Positions 1 through 9,632 are shown, numbered from the stretch's first letter. The stretch: DNA of 64,000 bases from Alphaproteobacteria bacterium (GCA_030425925.1 JAUHZO010000016.1:35555-99554); one strand, 5' to 3'. Program-made: numbers and translations. The notes: a model not told the origin generated them from the sequence alone.

Positions 1-1
1 G

Positions 2-1093
2 GTGCCGCTGGCACAAACGCCTGCGGGCACGCAGGCGCGGTGCCTCGCCTATCCCGACGGGATGGTAATGCTGCGCGCGCCGGAGCGCGGCCCGGACAGG
101 GGGCAAACGAGGCCAGGGGGCGATCCCGTTCTGTCGGTGCGCGGCCTGTCCAAGAGTTTCCGCAGTGCGCGCGGGATGTTCGCCCGGCCCCGGTTCGCGC
201 ACGCCGTGGCGGATGTCGATCTCGACCTGCGCGCGGGCGAGACATTGGCGCTGGTGGGCGAATCCGGCTGCGGCAAGACCACGCTGGGCCGGGCGATCCT
301 TGGTCTGCACGCGCCAAGCGCCGGCTCCGTCACCCTGCGGCTGGATGGCGAGGTGGAGCTGACCACGCTGGACCCTGCCGGCATGCGGCAGGTCTGGCGC
401 GACCTGCGCATGGTGTTCCAGGACCCGGTCTCGAGCCTCAACGCGCGGATGACGGTCTTTGACATCGTGGCCGATCCGCTGCGCCGCTCTGGCGCACGGG
501 ACGTGACGGCCAGGGTCTATGACGCGCTGGCGCATGTCGGGCTCGACCCGGAGCTGGCCAATCGCTATCCGCACGCCTTCTCGGGCGGTCAGCGCCAGCG
601 TATCGGCATCGCCCGCGCGCTGGTGACAGAGCCGCGGATCGTGGTGCTGGACGAGCCGGTCTCGGCGCTGGATGTGAGCGTGCAGGCGCAGGTGCTGAAC
701 CTGCTGGGCGATCTGCAGGCGCGGCTGGGGCTGGCCTATCTGTTCATCTCGCACGATCTGAACGTCGTCGCCTCGGTGGCACACCGGGTGGCGGTGATGT
801 ATGCGGGCCGGATCGTCGAAGAGGCCCCGGCGGACACGCTTTTTGGCGCGCCGCGCCATCCCTATACGCGGGCGCTTCTGTCGGCGCGGCTGTCGATTGA
901 TCCCGACGCACCGCGCGCGCCCCTGCCGCCGGCGGGGGGCGCGCCGGACCCGGCGGACCTGCCGCAAGGCTGTGCCTTTGCGCCGCGCTGCCCGCTGGCG
1001 GATGCGGGCTGCGCCACGCGGCCCGGCCTGCAAGGCGGCGCGCATCGCGTCGCCTGCCACAAGACGGAGAGCCTCCATGCGTCTGCATCCTGA
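2..1093 (+). CDS. Peptide-type ABC transporter ATP-binding protein (5' end outside window)
   Basis: This is the ATPase of a dipeptide/oligopeptide-type ABC importer, acting on the cytoplasmic face of the membrane. Visible motifs are Walker A GESGCGKTT (about residues 86-94), Q-loop FQDP, signature FSGGQRQR (about 193-200), Walker B VVLDEP and H-loop ISHDL (about 248). The C-terminal tail is Cys-rich (APRCPLADAGC), as in the oligopeptide subfamily. The first 35 or so residues, which include QARCL, resemble the tail of another such domain, so this may be the second half of a fused two-ATPase protein (GsiA/DppDF style) whose first half lies left of the window; the GTG at position 2 is then not the real start. 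The permease and binding protein should also lie to the left. The next gene starts 17 bases before this stop, which indicates one operon. The transported substrate is unknown. Confidence 0.9.
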   Translation: MPLAQTPAGTQARCLAYPDGMVMLRAPERGPDRGQTRPGGDPVLSVRGLSKSFRSARGMFARPRFAHAVADVDLDLRAGETLALVGESGCGKTTLGRAILGLHAPSAGSVTLRLDGEVELTTLDPAGMRQVWRDLRMVFQDPVSSLNARMTVFDIVADPLRRSGARDVTARVYDALAHVGLDPELANRYPHAFSGGQRQRIGIARALVTEPRIVVLDEPVSALDVSVQAQVLNLLGDLQARLGLAYLFISHDLNVVASVAHRVAVMYAGRIVEEAPADTLFGAPRHPYTRALLSARLSIDPDAPRAPLPPAGGAPDPADLPQGCAFAPRCPLADAGCATRPGLQGGAHRVACHKTESLHASAS

Positions 1094-2531
1094 CAGTCTG
1101 CCCGTGCGCGACGGGCAGACCCACACTCTGGCCCTGAGCGTGTCGCCGACGGATATCGCCGCCAGTGCCTACCTCTACGTGCCGCTGGAAGTGGCCGAGG
1201 GGATCACGCGGCTGGACGTGACGCTGGACTATGCCAGGGCCGAGGATTGCCTGGTGGACATTGGTCTCTTTGACACCGACGCCGCACCGTTCCCGGCCCG
1301 AGAGGGCTTTCGCGGATGGTCCGGCGGCGCGCGGTCCGAGATCTTTGTCGCGCGCGACAGCGCCACGCCGGGCTATGTACCGGGCGAGATCCCGGCGGGG
1401 CGCTGGCTGTTGATCCTCGGCCTCGTGCGCCTGCCAGAAGGATCTACGGAATTGCGTCTGACCGCGAGGGGAGACGCCGCCCCGCGCCCGCGGGTGACGT
1501 GGACCGAGCCGGAGCCGCCCGTGCGGCCCGGCGCAGGCTGGTATCGCGGGGATTGCCAGTGCCATACCTTCCATTCCGACGCAAGAGGCAGCCCTGAAAC
1601 GCTGCACGCGCAGGCCACCCGGGCAGGGCTCGATTTCCTGTTCGTGACCGATCACAACACCTGCAGCGGCTGGCCCGCCTATTTCGCGCAGGCGTCCTCG
1701 GCCGATCTGCTGTTCCTGCCGGGGATAGAGATCACCGTCCCGGGCGGGCATGGCAACGCCCTTGGCGTCGACCGCTGGGTGGATTTCCGCATGGAGCGGC
1801 CGGACGATCCGCAATTGATGGTGGAGGAGGTGCGCGCTGCAGGCGGGCTCTTTTCCATCAACCACGACAAGCCCGACATCCCCTGGCGGCTGGCCGAGCC
1901 CCGGATCGACTGCATGGAGGTCTGGCAAAGCCATTGGCTGGCGCAGAACCATATCAGCCGCGCGCGCTATGATGCGCGGCTGGCGCGCGGGCGGCGGATC
2001 ACGGCGATCGGCGGCAGCGACTGGCACCAGCCCGGAGAGGTGTCGGACAGCCGCTTTGCGCTGGGCACGCCCACCACGGTGCTGCATTGCACCGAACTGA
2101 GCCAGCCTGCGGTGATGGACGCGCTGCGTGCGGGGCTCGGGTATGTCACCGAGGGGCCGACGGGGCCGCATCTGGAAACGCGGGTGGACGGCGTTGCCAT
2201 GGGCGGCGTGCTGCCGGTCAGCCAGGGCTGCGTGCTGGAGGCCCGCACCACGGGGGCGTCGGGCGACGCGCTGGTGGTGATCGCGGACGGTGAGGAGATC
2301 GCGCGGCACCTCCTCCCCGAAGACGGTCTGGTGCGCGTGCCGCTGCCTGCGGGACTGCGCTATGTCCGGGCCGAGATCGAAGCCCAAGCCAGCCGTCCGC
2401 GTCTTGTCGCGGCATTCCTGGACGCATACGCCCGGCGCACGCGCCCCCGCACGCTGGACGACCTGACCGACGATGGCCGCCCGATCCTGCGCGCCCTTGG
2501 CAACCCCCATTATTTTGGAGACTGGACATGA
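1077..2531 (+). CDS. CehA/McbA-like PHP metallohydrolase, first of a tandem pair
   Basis: This is a 484-residue metal-dependent hydrolase of the PHP superfamily, close to the CehA/McbA group (carbaryl hydrolase relatives). An N-terminal beta-rich region (about 1-150) precedes the PHP domain. Metal ligands visible are CHTFHSD (about 162-168), TDHN (about 190), an acidic GIEIT, a histidine in GGHGNALG, NHDKP and SDWH (about 315). The ATG at 1077 was chosen because it overlaps the ABC gene and begins a protein-like N-terminus; upstream sequence in this frame is the shadow of the ABC gene. There is no signal peptide, so it is probably cytoplasmic. It sits behind a peptide-type ATPase and ends in an ATGA overlap with a paralogue, so it probably processes the imported compound. 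Substrate unknown. Confidence 0.82.
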   Translation: MRLHPDSLPVRDGQTHTLALSVSPTDIAASAYLYVPLEVAEGITRLDVTLDYARAEDCLVDIGLFDTDAAPFPAREGFRGWSGGARSEIFVARDSATPGYVPGEIPAGRWLLILGLVRLPEGSTELRLTARGDAAPRPRVTWTEPEPPVRPGAGWYRGDCQCHTFHSDARGSPETLHAQATRAGLDFLFVTDHNTCSGWPAYFAQASSADLLFLPGIEITVPGGHGNALGVDRWVDFRMERPDDPQLMVEEVRAAGGLFSINHDKPDIPWRLAEPRIDCMEVWQSHWLAQNHISRARYDARLARGRRITAIGGSDWHQPGEVSDSRFALGTPTTVLHCTELSQPAVMDALRAGLGYVTEGPTGPHLETRVDGVAMGGVLPVSQGCVLEARTTGASGDALVVIADGEEIARHLLPEDGLVRVPLPAGLRYVRAEIEAQASRPRLVAAFLDAYARRTRPRTLDDLTDDGRPILRALGNPHYFGDWT

Positions 2532-3877
2532 CGGAAATCTGTTTCGAAGGTGTGCTTGGCATCGAGGACATGTCGCGCCACGTGCCGCTGGCCTTTCATG
2601 TCCCCGAGGGTACGCGCACCCTGCGCATCGCGTTCGAGCATGATCCGCACCACCCGGGCATCGGCCCGCTGCCGCACCAGCTGTCGATCTCGGTCTACGG
2701 GCCGGACGGCGCACGGGGCACGCGGCACAACAATGCCGACCAAAGCCCTGTGATCTCGGAACGCTGGGCCAGCCCCGGCTACACCGCCGGACCGATCGAG
2801 CCGGGTGAATGGGTGGTGGAGATCGACACGGCGCGGATCCTCGCGCCGGGAAAGGTGTCCTATACACTGACGGTGGCCACGGACGCCGCGTCGACCGAAG
2901 GCCCGGCCTTTCCGGACGCCGCGCCGGTGGCCTCGCGCGGGCCGGGCTGGTATCGCGGCGACCTGCACGGGCATTCGCACCATTCCGACGGCAAATGGCC
3001 GGTGGCGGATTTCATCGCCCATGCGCGCAACCGCGGGTTGGATTTCGTCACGCTGAGCGATCACAACACCGTTTCGGGCCTGCCCGAGGCGCTGTCGCTG
3101 GCCGGGGACGATCTGCTGGTGATGCGGGGCGTGGAACTGACCACGTTCAACGGCCATTGCCTGGCGCTGGGCACCGGGGCGTGGGTCGACTGGCGCATCA
3201 AGGATGGCCAGTCCATGGCGGAACGGGCCGAGGCGATCATGGGGGCCGGCCTGACCTATGTGATCGCCCATCCCATGAGCCTTGGGCATCCGTGGTGCAC
3301 CGGCTGCCACTGGGCCTATGCCGACGTGTTCCCGGGGCCCGCGCGGCTGTGCGAGATCTGGAATTCGGCCTGGGACGGCCACAAGAACGAACTGGGGCTG
3401 AAGCTGTTCCGCAGCTGGCTGGACAAGGGCTTTCGCATGCGGGCCACCGCCGGAACCGACATTCACGGACCCACCGGACGCGAGGTGCGGGTGGGGTACA
3501 ACCGGGTCCGGGCCGAGGCGCTGCGCGAGGATGCGATCCTGGCCGGGCTGCGGGCCGGGCACAACGTGCTGAGCGCCGGGCCGGTGCTGGAGATGGTGGC
3601 GGTCTCGGGCGGGACCGAGGCGCAGGTGGGGGACCTGCTGGAACGCGACAGCGCGGACCTGTACCTGCGATGGGCCGACGCCCCCGAGGGCGCGCAGATG
3701 CGGCTGGTCACCGGGGCGGGTGTTGCCGCGGACTGGGCAGCCGAGGGGCAGGGCACGCGGACTGTGCCGATGCAGGGCATGCCAAGCGGGGCCTGGGTCA
3801 TGGCCGAAATGCGCTGCGCCGCGGGGGACATGCTGGCAGTGACAAATCCGGTCTTCTTTCCCGGCGACTGGCGCTGA
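2528..3877 (+). CDS. CehA/McbA-like PHP metallohydrolase, second of a tandem pair
   Basis: This is a 449-residue paralogue of the preceding gene. The layout is the same: a beta-rich N-terminal half of about 135 residues, then the PHP domain with GWYRGDLHGHSHHSDG (about 138-153), LSDHN, GVELTT with a following NGHCLALG, IAHP and a distal GTDIHGP. A Cys pair in HPWCTGCHW lies near the active-site loop. It starts on ATGA shared with the previous stop, so translation is coupled. The duplication suggests two related substrates, two steps on one substrate, or a hetero-oligomer; sequence alone cannot decide. About 50 bases to the next gene, which is convergent. Confidence 0.82.
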   Translation: MTEICFEGVLGIEDMSRHVPLAFHVPEGTRTLRIAFEHDPHHPGIGPLPHQLSISVYGPDGARGTRHNNADQSPVISERWASPGYTAGPIEPGEWVVEIDTARILAPGKVSYTLTVATDAASTEGPAFPDAAPVASRGPGWYRGDLHGHSHHSDGKWPVADFIAHARNRGLDFVTLSDHNTVSGLPEALSLAGDDLLVMRGVELTTFNGHCLALGTGAWVDWRIKDGQSMAERAEAIMGAGLTYVIAHPMSLGHPWCTGCHWAYADVFPGPARLCEIWNSAWDGHKNELGLKLFRSWLDKGFRMRATAGTDIHGPTGREVRVGYNRVRAEALREDAILAGLRAGHNVLSAGPVLEMVAVSGGTEAQVGDLLERDSADLYLRWADAPEGAQMRLVTGAGVAADWAAEGQGTRTVPMQGMPSGAWVMAEMRCAAGDMLAVTNPVFFPGDWR

Positions 3878-3928
3878 GCCCTCGTCGGGCCTGACGGCCC
3901 GCCTCGGAGGGGCCGCGTTCAGCAAGCG

Positions 3929-4165
3929 CTAGTCTGGTGGCAACCGCAAGCGGATCGGACCGCGGGCCGTCACCGGGTCGACCGGTGTGCCACGCTGCGT
4001 GGCCTGCAAGGGCAGGGCCGCGGCGCAGGCGCGTATGCGCGGCATCAGGGAGCGCCACTCCGCCGACAGCCGGCGCGCCGCCTCGGACGGGCAGAACGAT
4101 CCTGCCGGCCCGCGCTCTTGCGCAAGGGACATCAGCGCGCTGCGGATATCGTCATCGCTGACCAT
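3929..4165 (-). CDS. DUF3253 small protein
   Basis: This 78-residue protein opens with a DDDIRSALMSLAQERG helix followed by FCPSEAARRL and WRSLMPRIRACAAALP. This is the pattern of the DUF3253 family, a small winged-helix-like fold of unknown function. The C-terminus has a strand-like RGTPVDPVTARGPIRLRL, as in the family. It is not part of an obvious operon: its left neighbour is convergent, and to the right only a terminator for the RTX nucleotidase separates it from that gene. A DNA-binding role would fit the fold but is not shown. Confidence 0.75.
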   Translation of the reverse strand: MVSDDDIRSALMSLAQERGPAGSFCPSEAARRLSAEWRSLMPRIRACAAALPLQATQRGTPVDPVTARGPIRLRLPPD

Positions 4166-4188
4166 GCCGGACGATAGAATGCCCCGGT

Positions 4189-4226
4189 GAAAAGAAAAAC
4201 CGCCCGCGCTGTCTGCGCGGGCGGTT
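4189..4226 (-). terminator. Rho-independent terminator of the RTX nucleotidase
   Basis: Perfect 12-bp stem AACCGCCCGCGC (4198-4209) with GCGCGGGCGGTT (4215-4226) and a TGTCT loop. Read on the minus strand it is followed by TTTTCTTTT. It lies 22 bases after the stop of the 4249-8787 gene. Confidence 0.88.
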
Positions 4227-4248
4227 CGTGTCGTGCGGTGATCCCGGA

Positions 4249-7200
4249 TCAGAAGATGAAGTCGTCCGCCGTCACGTCGGTGGCCGAGGTGTTCAGCAGG
4301 ATCAGGCCCTGGCCGCCATTGAAGACAACCGCGTGGCCATTCTTTTCGACGATCACCAGGTCGTCGAACCCGGTCACGCCCTGGGCGTGGATCAGGTCGG
4401 TGCCGTCCTCGAAGTCGAGGATGGCGTCGACACCGTTGCTGCCGGCATAGTCGAATTCGAACACATCCGCGCCGTTTCCGCCGAGGATGCGGTCGTTGTC
4501 GGCGCCGCCTGCGATGGTGTCGTTGCCTTCGCCGCCCAGGATCATGTCGCGGCCTGCGTCGCCGTGCAGGACGTCGTCACCGACGCCGCCGACCACGGTG
4601 TCGGCCCCGGTCCCGCCCATGACGGTGTCGTTGCCCGAGCCGCCGCCCAGCAGGTCGTTGCCGGCGCCGCCCTCCACGAGATCGTTGCCGATCTCGCCAA
4701 AGGCGGTGTCGTTGCCGGTGCCGGCCAGCAGGTGATCGTTGCCGATCCCGCCGCGCTGGAGGTCATCGCCGCCATTGCCGTGCAGGGTGTCGTCGCCTGC
4801 GCGGCCTGCCATCAGGTCATCGCCATTGCCGCCCGCCGAAACATCGCTGAACACGCGCCCGGCGTTCACGACCGGCGTGCTCGACAGCAGGTCGTACACC
4901 ACCGCGGTGCCCGACACTTCGTAGGCCACGGCGATTTGCGGCCCGCCCGAGGTGCTGTCCTCGGCCGCGACGAACTCGATCGTCTCGGGGCTCACATTGC
5001 CGTTCACTTCGCCGCCGATATAGCTGTCGTAGGTCGAATTCGCCGGATCGGTGATGTTGTACACCATGATCCCGTTGTCGCGCTCGAGGCCGATGAAGGC
5101 GAACATCTCGCCGTTCACTTCGCCCACCGCGATGGCTTCGGGCTCCACACCCTTGTCATCGGAGCGGTTGTCGGCCTCGCCGCCCTGGCCGTTGAAGACC
5201 TCGGGGCGGATTTCCGCGACCAGCTGCGAGAATTCCGAGCCGCTTTCGAAGACGACGTTGCCCGCTACGTCATAGATGGTGAACGAGCGCGCCCCGTAGT
5301 GGAACAGCTGGTCGTAGTCGCCGTCGCCATCGGTATCGCCCAGGTCCGACCGGATGTTCAGGCGGCCCAGCACGTCGTCCTGCAGAAGCTGCGCGGCATT
5401 CGGGAAGGCGGTCGGGTCCAGATCGGCCACCGTCAGATCACCGATGCGGATTTCGGTGTCGTCCCGGGCATCGCCTTCGTTGGCGGTCAGGATGTAGGTC
5501 ATCCCGCCCATTTCGAACGAAGTGATGGCGTCGGGCTGACGCATCCCGAAGAGGTTGTCGTAGTTCTGGAGATTGATGGCGTTGTCGCGGTTCGAGGCGT
5601 CGATCTCGAAGCCCGGCTGCGACCGGTCCACCACACCGAAGCTGCGGATGTCGGTGATGGTGCCGGTGGTCAGGTCGACAACCGCGTAGGCATTGGCCTC
5701 CTGCAGCGACACCCAGGCGGTTTGACCGTCCGGCATCACGGCGATGTATTCCGGCTCCAGATCCTCCGAGACCGGGACGCCCGGCTCCAGCAGGACACCG
5801 GCGGCGCTGAGCGCGGCTTCCTGGCCGTTGAAGGCCGAGAAATCCGCGGTCATGACGGTGGCCGCGGCCACACCGGACGACAGGTCGATGATCGAGATGG
5901 AGCCTTCGGGGTTGGTGCCGCCGGTCGGCTCGCCTTCGTTGGCGACGAGGACCTTCATGCCGTCGGGCGTGAAGGTGACCATGTCGGGCAGGTTGCCCAC
6001 TTCGACTTCGGCCAGCAGGGTGCCCTGCAGGTCGAAGAAGCCAACCACGCCGTTCATCGCGTCGCCGTTGCTGTCTTCGCGGCTGATCGCGGCGGCGATC
6101 AGGCCGTCATTGACCGCGACCGACTGCACGCCGTCGAAATCGGCGATGACGGCACCCAGGTCGATGCTGCGCACCAGGGTACCAGTGGCGATGTCGAAGA
6201 CGTCGATCGCGTCGGCATCGCCATTGGTGACAAAGGCCTGGCCATTTTCTGTCACGATGACTTCGGTCGCGCCTTCGTTGCCGCTGGTCGCCAGTTGCGA
6301 GGCAATGGAGACGTCCAGCGCGCTGTCACCTTCGTCCAGCAGGATGCGGTCGATCCCGCCATTGAGCGCCAGCTGCACGATGCGGGCATCGTTGAAGACG
6401 GTGGTTTCGGCCGCGGCGAACGGGTCGCCGCCCTCGGGGTGGTTGGCGGCCATGAAGTTGCCCAGCGCTTCCTGCTCTTCCAGGATGTTGGCGGCGCTGC
6501 CGTCCGGCGTGGTGTTGCCGTCCTGCGTGACGTACTGGATGTCGGTCGCCAGTTCCTGGAACGGATAGCCGTCACCGTTGTTTTCCACCAGGAAGTCCAG
6601 CGTGACCATGCGGATCGACGCCGGGGCGGCATCGGTCAGCGCGCCGTTCTCGACGATGACGATGTCCTCGCCGGTCACCGGATCGACGATGGCCACGGTC
6701 TGGATGCGGTTGCCCGCGACCGCCACCTGCGGCATGCCGGTGTTGGGATCGACGATGTAGTCGCCATTGGCGTCCACGGCCAGCTGCTGCGCTGTGCCTT
6801 CTTCGTCGAACGAGAAGCGGAAGCCGCCGATCTGCGGGAAGCGCCCCGGGGTGCGGCCCGCATCGGTGTCGGTGTCGGCCACCGCGTGCTCGAGCAGCAT
6901 CAGGAAACCTTCGGCGGTCAGCGTCACCAGCGTCAGGTCGTTGTTGAAGCGCAGCGCGTTCTGCAGGTCGAGCTGCGAGACCAAGCCGTCGCCGCCATTC
7001 TCGTTGCCGTTGATGTCGATCTCGCCGATGGCCGCGCGGATGCCGCCGCCGTTCTTGAACGACACCGTGACCGTTGCGTCGGCGGCCTGGGCGGCTGCCA
7101 GGTTCGCGTCGGCCGACAGGTTGCCGAGATTGGTTTCCTCGGTCCGCACGGCACCGCGGCGGCCTTCGAGGAACACGTCGTTTTCGCCGAAGATCACGGC

Positions 7201-8787
7201 GTCTGCCGCGGCCACGATGCCGCTGACCGCTTCAGTCAGGTCACCGACGATGTCGGCGCTGGTCGACAGCGCCAGACCGGCCTCGACCGAGGGGGTCACG
7301 TCGCCCAGACCGGCGGCATCCGGCATCTGGCCGCGCAGTTCGCCGCCGGGGTTCGTGGTGGTGTGCAGGTTGACGTAGAAGTTGCCCGCGTTGAACTCGG
7401 CCAGCTGGGCCGCGTCCAGAATGAAGCGGCCGAAGAAGCTGCCCGACCCGTCGGCATTGTCCTCGAACGGGATCGGGAAGACCACGCCGCCGTTGACGCC
7501 CGCCGCGGCGTTGTGGATGTGCAGGCCGGTGATGTCCGAGGTCAGGTTCTCGTAGCTGCCTTCCAGCACCAGGACATTGCCTTCGAGATAGACGTCGAAG
7601 GACGCGGTCGAGGCGGTGTCGGGCACGTTGGCCACTTCCTGCGCTTCGGACATCTCGACGCTCTGGGCACCCAGGATGACCTGCTGTGCCAGAACGGAGG
7701 TCAGGCCGGCATCGTTGGTGGCAAAGGCACCCGAGACGTTTTCGTCGATCGAGGTGGGGATCAGCACGCCGTTGTCGTCGAAGTCGACGACCAGGCGGCC
7801 GACATAGGAGTATTCCCCGTCGGTCGACACGATGGCCACCGGGTTGCCGTCGCCATCGGTGGTCAGGAACGGATAGGTCTCGTCAGCGGTGTCACCGTCG
7901 TTCAGGGCGTCGGTGGCGTCGGCCTGCAGCGTGTTCGAGCCGCCGGCGATGATGATGTCGACACCGGTCAGCAGCCCGGCCAGTTCCTTTTCCAGGTCGA
8001 TCTGCTGCAGGTGCGAGGTGACGATGATCTTGTTCACGCCCTGCGCGATCAGCGCGTCGATCTGCGGCTGGATCACGGCGGCCAGCGCGGCCATGTTGTT
8101 GGCATTGCCGGTGGTCTCGTCCACACCGCCCACCGACGAGATGGTTTCGATCAGCTGGGTGGTTGCGCCCACGATGCCGATCATCTCGCCGTTCACGTCG
8201 ACCGTGGTGGCCGGGGCGATGGACGGGCCGATATTGCCGGCAGCCAGGTCGGCCAGCGATTCGTCATAGGATGCCGAGTCGAGGATCTGGTTGGTGAACA
8301 GGCCCGACAGCGCGCCGTCGCCCGAGAAGTCCAGGTTCGACGACAGGTAGGGGAAGAAGCTGCCGGTCCAAGCGATCAGGCCTTCGTCATCTTCGCCGCC
8401 GATGATCTCGGCAAAGGCGTTGGTGCCGTTGTCGAATTCGTGGTTGCCCACGGCCGAAGCGTCGAACCCGATGATGTTCATGATCGAGATGTCGATGCGC
8501 CCGCCGCCGCGGCCCAGGTCGAGCAGCGCCGTGACGGTGGCTTCGTCCAGACCTTCGATCTCGGTGAAGTAGCGGACATAGCCATCGGTCAGGGTGCCGC
8601 CCATGGAAAAGTCAGCTGCCGTGTCGAAGAACGGACCGGGGATGTAGTTGTCGCCGGCCGAGACCACCAACGTGTTGGCGAAGTCGTCTTCGAGGGCGTC
8701 GACGATGGCGGCAAAGTTCGGTGCGCTGTCAAGCGCGTCGATCCCGCCTTCCAGGTCGTTGGCGTGGAGCAGCTGAAGCGTATACAT
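4249..8787 (-). CDS. Secreted bifunctional metallophosphatase/5'-nucleotidase with CHRD, beta-propeller and RTX domains
   Basis: A 1512-residue mosaic exoprotein. Residues 1-330: calcineurin-like phosphatase with HANDLEGG (7-14), AGDN (about 46) and GNHEF (about 112), the metal ligands of 5'-nucleotidases. About 382-489: a CHRD-type domain (GLHIHNAAAG, NPGGELRGQM). About 530-740: the 5'-nucleotidase C-terminal domain with the substrate loop NGGGIRA. About 810-1300: a choice-of-anchor-I/phytase-like beta-propeller. About 1316-1455: some fourteen GGxGxDxLx calcium-binding RTX repeats, then a C-terminal tail ending DDFIF typical of type I secretion signals. There is no Sec signal peptide, consistent with export by a type I system; none is encoded nearby. 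Likely role: releasing phosphate from extracellular nucleotides. It is monocistronic with its own terminator. Confidence 0.9.
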   Translation of the reverse strand: MYTLQLLHANDLEGGIDALDSAPNFAAIVDALEDDFANTLVVSAGDNYIPGPFFDTAADFSMGGTLTDGYVRYFTEIEGLDEATVTALLDLGRGGGRIDISIMNIIGFDASAVGNHEFDNGTNAFAEIIGGEDDEGLIAWTGSFFPYLSSNLDFSGDGALSGLFTNQILDSASYDESLADLAAGNIGPSIAPATTVDVNGEMIGIVGATTQLIETISSVGGVDETTGNANNMAALAAVIQPQIDALIAQGVNKIIVTSHLQQIDLEKELAGLLTGVDIIIAGGSNTLQADATDALNDGDTADETYPFLTTDGDGNPVAIVSTDGEYSYVGRLVVDFDDNGVLIPTSIDENVSGAFATNDAGLTSVLAQQVILGAQSVEMSEAQEVANVPDTASTASFDVYLEGNVLVLEGSYENLTSDITGLHIHNAAAGVNGGVVFPIPFEDNADGSGSFFGRFILDAAQLAEFNAGNFYVNLHTTTNPGGELRGQMPDAAGLGDVTPSVEAGLALSTSADIVGDLTEAVSGIVAAADAVIFGENDVFLEGRRGAVRTEETNLGNLSADANLAAAQAADATVTVSFKNGGGIRAAIGEIDINGNENGGDGLVSQLDLQNALRFNNDLTLVTLTAEGFLMLLEHAVADTDTDAGRTPGRFPQIGGFRFSFDEEGTAQQLAVDANGDYIVDPNTGMPQVAVAGNRIQTVAIVDPVTGEDIVIVENGALTDAAPASIRMVTLDFLVENNGDGYPFQELATDIQYVTQDGNTTPDGSAANILEEQEALGNFMAANHPEGGDPFAAAETTVFNDARIVQLALNGGIDRILLDEGDSALDVSIASQLATSGNEGATEVIVTENGQAFVTNGDADAIDVFDIATGTLVRSIDLGAVIADFDGVQSVAVNDGLIAAAISREDSNGDAMNGVVGFFDLQGTLLAEVEVGNLPDMVTFTPDGMKVLVANEGEPTGGTNPEGSISIIDLSSGVAAATVMTADFSAFNGQEAALSAAGVLLEPGVPVSEDLEPEYIAVMPDGQTAWVSLQEANAYAVVDLTTGTITDIRSFGVVDRSQPGFEIDASNRDNAINLQNYDNLFGMRQPDAITSFEMGGMTYILTANEGDARDDTEIRIGDLTVADLDPTAFPNAAQLLQDDVLGRLNIRSDLGDTDGDGDYDQLFHYGARSFTIYDVAGNVVFESGSEFSQLVAEIRPEVFNGQGGEADNRSDDKGVEPEAIAVGEVNGEMFAFIGLERDNGIMVYNITDPANSTYDSYIGGEVNGNVSPETIEFVAAEDSTSGGPQIAVAYEVSGTAVVYDLLSSTPVVNAGRVFSDVSAGGNGDDLMAGRAGDDTLHGNGGDDLQRGGIGNDHLLAGTGNDTAFGEIGNDLVEGGAGNDLLGGGSGNDTVMGGTGADTVVGGVGDDVLHGDAGRDMILGGEGNDTIAGGADNDRILGGNGADVFEFDYAGSNGVDAILDFEDGTDLIHAQGVTGFDDLVIVEKNGHAVVFNGGQGLILLNTSATDVTADDFIF

Positions 8788-8976
8788 GGAGAACCCCTGT
8801 CTACCGTGGGATGGGAATTGGATGACCCCCCGCGTAGCCAGCGGATGTGACCGTTTGACAACGGCTTTCCAAAGCTTTTGTGACGCTCTCGCCGGTCATG
8901 CGCTGCATGTCACGGGCAGGCGGAAACCTTTGGATAAAGAACGTCTTGTGCGCGTTTTCCCCTTGCGCCTCGCGTG

Positions 8977-9465
8977 TTATTCCGGGCCGTAGCGGCGGCG
9001 TTCGACGGTGACGGCCCCCGCCGCGTCCGAGCGAAGGATGAACAGGTCGCCATAGTCCAGCGGGGCCGGACCGGACAGGCGCAGATCCTCCCAGATCGTG
9101 GCGATGTTGCCCTTGTTGCCGATCCAGATCACGGTGCGCCCGGCACCTTCGCGAACCAGCGCGGCGGTGGGGGCCTCTTGCGGTCGGCGCTCCACCGGCA
9201 AGCCGCGGGCCGCCGAAAGCGGGGCGGCGGTGTCGAGATTGCGCTGGATGCCGGGGCTGTAGATCGCCGCGATGTCGAACCCTTCGACCGCCTGCACGAG
9301 GTCCCGGGCGCGCTGGCGTCCGGTGGCGCTGAGGTCTTCGCCGTCCCGATCGGCATGGCGGGTGACGATCAGGGTGGAATTCGGGGCCAGCGCCAGCGCG
9401 CCTGGCGCAACGGCGCACGCGGCAAGGGACAGCGGGACGAGGGTGAGAAAGTGGCGGCGGTGCAT
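8977..9465 (-). CDS. Exported histidine phosphatase family protein (RHA variant)
   Basis: This 162-residue protein starts MHRRHFLTLVPLSLAACAVA, an export signal with a possible lipobox (SLAAC). The mature part begins STLIVTRHADRDGEDLSATG, the phosphohistidine motif of the histidine phosphatase (phosphoglycerate mutase/SixA) superfamily with the usual RHG replaced by RHA; a YSPGIQRNLDTA helix corresponds to the second conserved block. The ATG at 9465 is preferred to one further upstream because GGAGAG lies at 9471-9476 (minus strand) and it starts directly at the signal peptide. The distal catalytic His is not obvious (WIGNKGN stands where GHxxN would), so activity is uncertain. Substrate unknown. 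Confidence 0.75.
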   Translation of the reverse strand: MHRRHFLTLVPLSLAACAVAPGALALAPNSTLIVTRHADRDGEDLSATGRQRARDLVQAVEGFDIAAIYSPGIQRNLDTAAPLSAARGLPVERRPQEAPTAALVREGAGRTVIWIGNKGNIATIWEDLRLSGPAPLDYGDLFILRSDAAGAVTVERRRYGPE

Positions 9466-9632
9466 GTGGTCTCTCCGTGGCGGCATCGGGGACCAGCCTA
9501 GACGGCAGGGTTCGGGCCGGCAATTCTGCTGTGTCGGGGGGACGATGACGGTATGCACGCATAGGCGGCAGTTCGACGCCACGTCACGCGCTTAAGGGCG
9601 TCGCTTTTGGCGTCTCTGATGTCGTTCATGGC

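Noticed and set aside
744..3925. Two long minus-strand frames (707 and 471 codons) across the PHP pair
   Set aside because: Composition is Arg/Pro/His-rich, as expected for antisense frames, and the plus-strand genes keep all metal-binding motifs and overlaps.
4228..8850. A 1540-codon open frame on the plus strand opposite the RTX nucleotidase
   Set aside because: It is the mirror of a long high-GC coding strand. The minus-strand gene has recognisable domains, a ribosome site and a terminator; the plus frame gives a His/Val/Gly-rich string with no motif.
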